A stretch of 8,553 bases of DNA from Candidatus Methanophagales archaeon (lineage in GTDB: Archaea; Halobacteriota; Syntropharchaeia; Alkanophagales; Methanospirareceae), in assembly GCA_003601795.1 (NCBI GenBank), contig PIXU01000274.1, positions 1 to 8,553 on the forward strand. Reading direction: 5' to 3'. Shown here one piece after another: positions 1 to 4,073 of this stretch. The notes beneath the pieces were generated by a model. It was not told where the DNA came from, did not search any database, and saw nothing but the letters and a program-made list of their open reading frames with translations. The position numbers and the translations under genes are program-made. How positions within the stretch are numbered: position 1 is the first letter of the stretch; every line of letters starts with the position of its first letter.

Positions 1-516
1 AGAAATTGGGCTTCTATTATAAATTTGGGAATCTGCAAAAAAGTCGCTGAGGACGTTTCCGGACTCGTTTATGACAATTACAGGGATATAACAATCGAAC
101 CTTTTCTTGGAAGTGCGCTGGCAATTTACGGATTCTTAGAAGATGGGCGGAGGATACGACTTGGCGACCTTGGTGAAGGTGTCCAGAATTACATAATTGC
201 GCGTATTCTTTACGAATTAGAGAAACCGAAGATCTTACTCTGGGATGACATCGAGACGTATCTCGATCCGAGGATGTTACTGGACGTCGGCGGATGGATT
301 TTTGACATAGTTGAAAATGGTAATCAAGTCGTGATTACGACACATAGTCTGGATGCTGTGAGAACAATAGCGGGTATAAACGAGGAAAAAACGGCGATTT
401 ATCTTGTCTCGCTGGAAAAGGGTACTCTTAAAACTAAGAAGCTCACGCTAAAGGAGATAGAGGAATTTAGCGAAGCTGGAATTGATGTAAGGGTTGCGGA
501 GCCGTTATTACTATAA
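1..516 (+). CDS. AAA/ABC-class P-loop ATPase, C-terminal part (5' end outside window)
   Basis: The frame is open from base 1, so this is the C-terminal 171 residues of a longer protein; the TTG at 25 is only an internal codon. Numbering from the first codon in the window, an ABC-type signature LGEGVQ lies near 57-62, a Walker B strand ILLWDDIE near 78-85 and an H-loop ITTHS near 112-116. This order (signature, Walker B, H-loop) is that of RecF/OLD/AAA_21-type ATPases; the Walker A half is missing because the gene enters from the left. The residue after the Walker B aspartate is Asp, where these families usually have the catalytic Glu (DD rather than DE), which could slow hydrolysis. The C-terminal 50 residues are charged, without membrane segments. 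The next reading frame begins 16 bases after the stop. The cellular role is unknown. Confidence 0.8.
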   Translation, partial: RNWASIINLGICKKVAEDVSGLVYDNYRDITIEPFLGSALAIYGFLEDGRRIRLGDLGEGVQNYIIARILYELEKPKILLWDDIETYLDPRMLLDVGGWIFDIVENGNQVVITTHSLDAVRTIAGINEEKTAIYLVSLEKGTLKTKKLTLKEIEEFSEAGIDVRVAEPLLL

Positions 517-531
517 ACCGAGGATATGAGA

Positions 532-735
532 ATGAAGATATATATATTAGCAGGCGGAGAAGGAAGCAGAATGCAACCTTGGACAAGCATCTTTCCTAAA
601 TGCTTGCTTCCCGTAGGCGGTAAACCAGTCAGTAGAATTATTGTGGAACGGCTTATAGACGAAGGTTTTACTGAAATAATCCTATGTATTAATAGAATAT
701 TTGAACGCGAGTTTAAACACGAATACCGCGATATA
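532..735 (+). pseudogene. Truncated sugar-1-phosphate nucleotidyltransferase (N-terminal 68 codons)
   Basis: This is the N-terminal head of an NTP_transferase-family enzyme. It has the nucleotide-binding loop LAGGEGSRMQPWT, the following PK (residues 22-23) and the PVSRII helix. I chose ATG 532 over ATG 526 because GAGG at 520-523 then has an 8-base spacer and the protein starts MKIYILAGG, matching the complete paralogue at 2258. The two heads share 41 of 68 residues by my count, so they are diverged paralogues rather than a fresh duplication. Homology stops at codon ATA 733-735, where the GC-rich IscB RNA region begins. The frame runs on to a stop at 799-801, but those residues come from the RNA scaffold. 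The catalytic and sugar-binding parts are missing, so it should be inactive. Its last bases may serve as the guide of the IscB RNA. Confidence 0.85.
720..735 (+). other. Putative guide segment of the omega-RNA
   Basis: In IscB systems the guide is the 5' end of the omega-RNA, copied from DNA flanking the left end of the element. The 16 bases before the first scaffold stem are CGAATACCGCGATATA, the last part of the truncated nucleotidyltransferase head. The length of 16 is assumed from known IscB guides. The complete paralogue differs at about 5 of the 16 aligned positions, so it should not be a good target. Confidence 0.4.
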
Positions 736-1013
736 GGTCACGCACCCCGCCCGGAAGGGCGAGGCGTAAAGCCTCTGCGTGATCAGGAGGCGTGGAAATG
801 AAAGAAGCGGAACCCACGCAGCAGTTAGGGCGGAGAGACACATACACACCCCGGGATGCCGCTCCAGTCCCGGGCTCTGTGGCTGCGCGGTTAAACAGCT
901 CTGAGAGGGTAGGAGCAGTGCCACGCAGCCTCAAAACCCGTCCTAACAACTCCGAGGAGCACCTAACTCCGAAGCCGAAAGGTGGAGGAGGACAGGACTT
1001 GCGAGTCCCTGTC
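736..1013 (+). ncRNA. IscB-associated omega-RNA (HEARO-like) scaffold
   Basis: The region folds by eye into many strong stems. Stem 736-744 with 776-784 encloses two hairpins: 748-752/757-761 with a GGAA tetraloop, and 761-765/771-775. Then come 790-795 with 814-819, and a long closing stem 824-833 with 938-947 (one G-U pair). Inside that are 850-856 with 868-874 (CCCGGGA/TCCCGGG) and 881-887 with 924-930, the latter capped by 898-902/912-916. At the 3' end 991-999 pairs with 1004-1013 (one bulged C), just before the IscB coding start. Position immediately upstream of iscB, high GC and dense helices match HEARO/omega-RNA. A reading frame is open through it from 792 but looks non-coding (no conserved domain). 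The exact 5' and 3' transcript ends are unknown. Confidence 0.75.
984..991 (+). promoter_or_regulatory. Shine-Dalgarno that sets the IscB start
   Basis: A GGAGGAGG-type tract lies 7 bases ahead of TTG 999, which begins the PLMP domain. Part of it abuts the last omega-RNA hairpin (991-1013), which also covers the TTG, so folding of the RNA could limit IscB translation. Confidence 0.6.
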
Positions 1014-2258
1014 TTGAACATGCGTGGTGAGCCGCTGATGCCGACCACACCGCGAAAGGCGCGGATACTGCTGAAACAGGGCAAGGCGAGAGTGGTCAGT
1101 AGAACGCCGTTTGTTATACAGCTGCTGTATCCAACGGGCGAGAACAAGCAGGACATAACACTGGGCATAGATGCCGGGTATTCAGTAATAGGATACAGTG
1201 CGGTAACGGCAAAGAGAGAACTCATAGCGGGCGAGCTGGAACTGAGGAACGACATAAGGCGACTATTGGAGAAGAGACGCAAATATCGTAGAGACAGAAG
1301 GAGCAGGAAGTGGTATAGAAAGCCGAGATTTGACAACCGAAGGAAGAAAGATGGATGGTTACCTCCATCACTGGAGCACAAGCTACAAAGCCATATACGA
1401 TTGATAGAGCGTCTGAAGCGGATACTGCCGATAACGAGAGTGGTGGTGGAAGTTGCTTCGTTTGATACGCAGAAGATGCAGAACCCGGAGATAAAAGGTG
1501 TTGAATATCAGCGTGGTGAACTTGCGGGTTATGAAGTGCGCGAGTACCTGTTAGAGAAGTGGGGTCACAAATGCGCATACTGTGGCAAAACAGATGTGCC
1601 ACTGGAGATAGACCACATCGTGCCGAAATCGCGTGGCGGTAGTAACCGTGTTTCAAACTTGACAATTGCATGCCACAAATGTAACCAGAGAAAGGGCAAC
1701 CGCACCGCGGAGGAGTTCGGCTATCCGGAGGTACAAGCGAAGGCGAAAGAGCCATTAAGAGCGGCAGCATTCATGAACAATATCAGGTGGGAACTGGTGA
1801 ATCGCCTAGGCTGCGACTGGACTTACGGCAGCATAACGAAATACAAGAGGGAGAAATTGAACCTTGAGAAGTCGCACGTGAACGACGCGTTTGTCATAGC
1901 GGGCGGGAATAGTAACCACATACGAACGGGCTACGTATACAAAGCCAAACAGGTGAGGCGACAGAACCGGAGCCTGTTCAAGGCGAACATATTAAAAGGC
2001 GGCAGGAAGAGACGAAACACGATAAAAGAAGTGAACGGGTTCAGGCGGTTTGATAAGGTACTGTATGGTAAACTCAAATGTTTCATATTCGCATTAAGAA
2101 CGAGTGGGTATTTCAGGCTGCGGGATATAGAAGGTAATAAGATAGGAGCATCGGTAAATAGTAAGAAATTGAAACTATTAGAGAGAGCGCGAGGTAGGAT
2201 AGAGGAGGTGATAAGGGCGACCTGTGCAGAACCGCGAGGTATCCTCGCCCATGGGTGA
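999..2258 (+). CDS. iscB: IscB RNA-guided RuvC/HNH nuclease
   Basis: This is a 419-residue IscB, ancestor-type relative of Cas9 that uses an omega-RNA to cut double-stranded DNA. Domains in order: N-terminal PLMP domain (VPVLNMRGEPLMPTTP, about residues 3-18); RuvC-I LGIDAG with Asp58; an Arg/Lys-rich bridge helix at about 86-116; RuvC-II VVVE with Glu151; an HNH domain at about 192-234 with zinc cysteines 192, 195, 225 and 228 and catalytic IDH (His206); RuvC-III HVNDA with His293 and Asp296; and a basic C-terminal TAM-interaction region with FRRFDKVLYGKLKCF near 348-362. No catalytic residue seems lost, so activity is plausible. The TTG start is preferred because it begins the PLMP domain and has a well-placed Shine-Dalgarno sequence; a longer frame from GTG 792 would translate the RNA scaffold. 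The stop TGA overlaps the downstream nucleotidyltransferase ATG (TGATG). Confidence 0.93.
   Translation: MRVPVLNMRGEPLMPTTPRKARILLKQGKARVVSRTPFVIQLLYPTGENKQDITLGIDAGYSVIGYSAVTAKRELIAGELELRNDIRRLLEKRRKYRRDRRSRKWYRKPRFDNRRKKDGWLPPSLEHKLQSHIRLIERLKRILPITRVVVEVASFDTQKMQNPEIKGVEYQRGELAGYEVREYLLEKWGHKCAYCGKTDVPLEIDHIVPKSRGGSNRVSNLTIACHKCNQRKGNRTAEEFGYPEVQAKAKEPLRAAAFMNNIRWELVNRLGCDWTYGSITKYKREKLNLEKSHVNDAFVIAGGNSNHIRTGYVYKAKQVRRQNRSLFKANILKGGRKRRNTIKEVNGFRRFDKVLYGKLKCFIFALRTSGYFRLRDIEGNKIGASVNSKKLKLLERARGRIEEVIRATCAEPRGILAHG
2234..2248 (+). repeat. Hairpin near IscB element right end
   Basis: GCGAGG and CCTCGC form a perfect 6-base-pair stem with a TAT loop, still inside the final iscB codons. Subterminal hairpins are the ends recognised by IS200/IS605-type TnpA, so this is a candidate right-end structure. 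The motif GGGCGAGG on its opposite strand also occurs near the left end (757-764). Confidence 0.5.
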
Positions 2259-2935
2259 TGAAGGTATTGGTTTTAGCTGGAGGAGAAGGAAGTAGGCTGG
2301 CACCGTTTACATCTATTCTACCGAAGGCTCTATTTCCTATTAGCGGTCGTCCGGTTAGCAGAATCATAATCGAACGCTTGATAAGTTTTGACTTAGAAGA
2401 TATTATATTATGCGTAAATCGCGAGTATGAGAAGTTATTTAGGCATGAATTCCGTGATTTGGATATACAGTATAGCGTATCACCATCACCGCAGGGAAGT
2501 GCTGGAGAGGTGTATTACGCTCGCCAGCTCATAGATGACGATTTCTTAGTGGTATATTCGGACGATTTGACGGAGATAGAGTATGATGCTTTTATTAAGT
2601 TCCATAACGAGCACAAAAGCGATGTTAGTTTGTGTATCACAAGGGAGGTACCCTTAGATGTAGGAGTGGTTGTTACAAACAAAGAAGGGAAGTTATTGTC
2701 ATTTAGGGAGAAACCGCCGATCGATATCCCTATTTGGACAGGTACTGCAATCTTTAAAAAAGAGTTTATATATTATTTCAAACCTAATAAGGATATAGCA
2801 AGAGATGTGTTTCCCGCATTACTCAAGCATGGCAGGAAAGTATTTTGTTATGAAACCGATAGTTTGTGGCTTGACATCGGGTCTATATCGCATTACCGAA
2901 GAGCAAAAAAGATATTTGAAGGAGAGGGAAAATGA
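2258..2935 (+). CDS. Sugar-1-phosphate nucleotidyltransferase (probable mannose-1-phosphate guanylyltransferase-like)
   Basis: This 225-residue protein is a complete short NTP_transferase enzyme that joins a nucleoside triphosphate to a sugar 1-phosphate. Visible motifs are LAGGEGSRLAPFT at residues 6-18 with PK at 22-23, SPQGSAGEV at 77-85, the metal-site strand VVYSDDL at 98-104, FREKP at 149-153, TGTAIF at 161-166 and WLDIG at 204-208. Length suits HddC/ManC-like single-domain enzymes. GTP and mannose 1-phosphate are inferred only because gmd follows; other sugars cannot be excluded. I prefer ATG 2258 to GTG 2255 because it overlaps the iscB stop (TGATG) and gives MKVLVLAGG. No separate Shine-Dalgarno is clear, so translation may depend on coupling to iscB. 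Its own stop overlaps the start of the broken gmd copy as ATGA, the original operon junction. Confidence 0.85.
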   Translation: MKVLVLAGGEGSRLAPFTSILPKALFPISGRPVSRIIIERLISFDLEDIILCVNREYEKLFRHEFRDLDIQYSVSPSPQGSAGEVYYARQLIDDDFLVVYSDDLTEIEYDAFIKFHNEHKSDVSLCITREVPLDVGVVVTNKEGKLLSFREKPPIDIPIWTGTAIFKKEFIYYFKPNKDIARDVFPALLKHGRKVFCYETDSLWLDIGSISHYRRAKKIFEGEGK

Positions 2936-2964
2936 CCAAAAAAGCACTAATAACCGGGATAACC
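2911..2964 (+). repeat. Left direct repeat: gmd ribosome-binding site and first 11 codons
   Basis: This stretch resembles 4022-4073. Over the 33 coding bases they match at 29, and all four differences are synonymous (Thr, Ala, Leu, Ile codons). Similarity reaches about 20 bases upstream through the GGAGAGGG/GGGGAG ribosome-binding region. The pair flanks the small-protein/JAMM cassette. The last 12 bases, ACCGGGATAACC, are identical in both. Confidence 0.75.
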
Positions 2965-2980
2965 AAGACTATATCTCTAT

Positions 2981-2996
2981 CTATCCTCTTGGATAG
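2981..2996 (+). terminator. Short hairpin after the broken gmd head
   Basis: CTATCC and GGATAG form a perfect 6-base-pair stem with a TCTT loop, 17 bases beyond the repeat junction. No T-run follows directly, although TTTTTATATATA occurs about 30 bases on. It could weakly terminate the upstream operon or be part of the cassette's left edge. Confidence 0.3.
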
Positions 2997-3024
2997 GATC
3001 TTAACCTGTAGGGAGAAGATAAAT

Positions 3025-3036
3025 TTTTATATATAA
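3025..3036 (+). promoter_or_regulatory. Archaeal-type TATA box for the JAMM cassette
   Basis: TTTTATATATAA is centred about 31 bases before ATG 3062. Archaeal transcription starts about 25-27 bases after the TATA centre, so the message would begin close to the ATG and could be nearly leaderless. No Shine-Dalgarno precedes that ATG (GATAAAAGAA), which agrees. The cassette can therefore be expressed independently of the sugar operon. Confidence 0.6.
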
Positions 3037-3061
3037 TAAGCTAAATAAAAGATAAAAGAAA

Positions 3062-3223
3062 ATGCCGAAATATCAAATTATATGTATAAAAGGGAAAGAA
3101 TGGAGTGTTATCACTACCGTTGACAGCAAGCGAGAGGCTAGGGAATGGATAGAGCGAAACAGGGATAAGTACCCACATTGTAGATTGAATTTTATACGGG
3201 AGGGGTTTGAACCAATATTATGA
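3062..3223 (+). CDS. Small hypothetical protein (53 aa) coupled to JAMM gene
   Basis: I do not recognise a family. The frame ATG 3062 to TGA 3221-3223 encodes a soluble 53-residue protein with pattern strand (YQIICIKG), strand (EWSVITTVDS), helix (KREAREWIERNRDK), strand (CRLNFIREG). The helix start resembles the DSKEEAEEYI pattern of many small phage and archaeal proteins. There is no membrane segment, no metal-binding cysteine pair (only Cys8 and Cys40) and no terminal Gly-Gly. Support for it being real: it follows a TATA box, has normal codon use, and its stop overlaps the JAMM start as ATGA. It may be a partner or regulator of the JAMM protein; that is inference from coupling only. Confidence 0.7.
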   Translation: MPKYQIICIKGKEWSVITTVDSKREAREWIERNRDKYPHCRLNFIREGFEPIL

Positions 3224-4017
3224 GAGAAGCGGTACCGTGGGAGAGAGTAGAGTGGCTTATAGATTCATATCCTGAAAAGAAAGGTTATGTTCGTATATCC
3301 ACAGACATACTTGATTTTTTTATCGATACGGCAAAAGCAACGGATAGTTATGAGATGATAGGATATTTACTTGGTAGATTTAAAAAGGTTGGAGATAAAG
3401 AGCTTATTCAATTATATGATTATATACAATGTAGAAATATTGCTGATGATCCTACACGTGAGGCTTTTCCTGCTCCAGAATGCGATGATGAGGTAGATCA
3501 CTTATTTGATATTGGGAGATATGATATAAATACAGTAATGCATACACATCCTTCAGATTCTTTATTTTCAGTAGATGATCTTTATGTATTATATGAGTGT
3601 TGTAAAAACGACCATATAAGAGAATGGTTTGCACCACATTTTCTTGTTACAGGTGGAGAGATAGGATATATTTTGGCATATACCAATGTACCTTTTGTTA
3701 TCCAATTTATATCAGATGCGAAAGAGTTATTTGTTAGCTCAAGACCATTTAACGAAGCTTATACATATCCAAAATATGTGAAGCGTGCAAAAAGTGCCGC
3801 CTATGCAGATGAATTTATAGAGTTTCTTTCGAGTATTGAATGGGTTCGTATAATGATTTCCAGTCTTGAACCGATTAAACCAGAACCTCAATTAAACTAT
3901 GGGTCTTCACTACATAAAAGTACAAAAGAGGGAATATTAAGAGTGAAAAAGCTACGCATACACCGGAGGCGCATATTACCGGACATTATACAAAAATACA
4001 AAAGGGGGAAATATTAA
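3220..4017 (+). CDS. JAMM/MPN+ metalloprotease-like protein
   Basis: The protein is 265 residues and carries the zinc-protease JAMM signature: Glu45 in SYEMIGYLLG, then MHTHPSDSLFSVDD with His108, His110, Pro111, Ser117 and Asp120 (HxHP-x5-S-x2-D, one residue shorter in the spacer than the common form). JAMM enzymes remove ubiquitin-like or sulfur-carrier proteins from lysines, or cut such tails; archaeal examples act on SAMPs. The substrate here is unknown and no ubiquitin-like or E1 gene is visible nearby. The C-terminal 40 residues are strongly basic (KKLRIHRRR) and not part of the JAMM core, possibly for nucleic-acid or membrane contact. The gene is AT-rich compared with the sugar genes, hinting at transfer. 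It starts on the ATGA overlap with the 53-residue gene; GGGAGGGG at 3198-3205 is rather far (14 bases) for a Shine-Dalgarno. Confidence 0.8.
   Translation: MREAVPWERVEWLIDSYPEKKGYVRISTDILDFFIDTAKATDSYEMIGYLLGRFKKVGDKELIQLYDYIQCRNIADDPTREAFPAPECDDEVDHLFDIGRYDINTVMHTHPSDSLFSVDDLYVLYECCKNDHIREWFAPHFLVTGGEIGYILAYTNVPFVIQFISDAKELFVSSRPFNEAYTYPKYVKRAKSAAYADEFIEFLSSIEWVRIMISSLEPIKPEPQLNYGSSLHKSTKEGILRVKKLRIHRRRILPDIIQKYKRGKY
3921..3946 (+). repeat. Direct repeat copy 1 in the JAMM 3' end
   Basis: Twenty-six bases starting TACAAAAGAGGGA and ending ATATTAAGAGTGA recur at 3997-4023 as 27 bases, with one substitution and one inserted A. The period is 76-77 bases. The copies are read in different frames, so the second supplies the JAMM stop codon while the first is read through. 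Confidence 0.65.
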
Positions 4018-4023
4018 GAGTGA
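3997..4023 (+). repeat. Direct repeat copy 2 across the JAMM stop
   Basis: This is the partner of 3921-3946. It contains the TAA stop of the JAMM gene (4015-4017) and touches the left end of the gmd direct repeat at 4022. Its position at the cassette's right boundary makes it a candidate junction scar. Confidence 0.6.
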
Positions 4024-4073
4024 CATTTAAGGGGAGAAAAATGACTAAAAAAGCTTTAATTACCGGGATAACC
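4022..4073 (+). repeat. Right direct repeat: gmd ribosome-binding site and first 11 codons
   Basis: This is the partner of 2911-2964, here leading into the complete gmd. The copy upstream of ATG (GACATTTAAGGGGAGAAAA) resembles the end of the nucleotidyltransferase gene at 2911-2931, although it no longer encodes that protein. It keeps a usable Shine-Dalgarno. Confidence 0.75.

Larger units (their letters stand above)
736..2254 (+). mobile_element. IscB/HEARO element (IS200/IS605-superfamily, no TnpA)
   Basis: The element consists of a structured RNA region followed by an IscB reading frame that ends four bases past the proposed right edge. The left edge is placed where similarity to nucleotidyltransferase genes stops (735) and the first stem begins (736). 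The right edge is placed just before GTGATGA at 2255-2261, after a terminal hairpin at 2234-2248. HEARO RNAs are, as I recall, reported to abut ATGA or GTGA, which fits. No TnpA transposase is present, so mobility would need one in trans. Composition is visibly more GC-rich than the JAMM cassette and intein downstream. Edges could be wrong by several bases because no empty site is available. Confidence 0.8.
2932..3036 (+). pseudogene. Truncated gmd head fragment
   Basis: ATG 2932 overlaps the nucleotidyltransferase stop (ATGA) and encodes MTKKALITGIT, exactly the first 11 residues of the complete Gmd at 4041. After 2964 the similarity ends where the intact gene continues GQDGSYLAELL. The frame then reads 23 unrelated residues to TAA at 3034-3036, inside the next TATA box. 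It has lost almost the whole dehydratase, including most of the GxxGxxG nucleotide loop. It marks the original gmd start and shows that the cassette was inserted at, or recombined into, this point. Confidence 0.85.

Noticed and set aside
736..801. Continuation of the first nucleotidyltransferase frame to 801
   Set aside because: These residues come from the IscB RNA stems and do not resemble the family; homology ends at 735.
792..998. N-terminal 69-codon extension of the IscB frame from GTG 792
   Set aside because: It translates the omega-RNA scaffold into low-complexity sequence without any domain, and the PLMP domain starts at TTG 999 behind a good Shine-Dalgarno.
720..1020. Structured region as a CRISPR array or tRNA/rRNA
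   Set aside because: There are no evenly spaced repeats and no tRNA or rRNA landmarks; the stems and the adjoining iscB fit an omega-RNA.
713..1770. Long antisense reading frames opposite iscB (713-1381 and 1222-1770, minus strand)
   Set aside because: Shadows of the iscB codons; Ser/Pro/Leu-rich low-complexity translations with no motif.
2400..2464. Complete nucleotidyltransferase gene as a target for the resident IscB guide
   Set aside because: The aligned 16 bases differ at about five positions, so matching would be poor.
3062..3223. 53-residue protein as a ubiquitin-like modifier
   Set aside because: It is short for a beta-grasp protein and lacks a C-terminal Gly-Gly; kept only as a hypothesis for structural testing.
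4020..4040. GTG 4020 as gmd start
   Set aside because: ATG 4041 matches the Gmd family N-terminus and has GGGGAG at the proper distance; the extra seven codons cover that ribosome-binding site.
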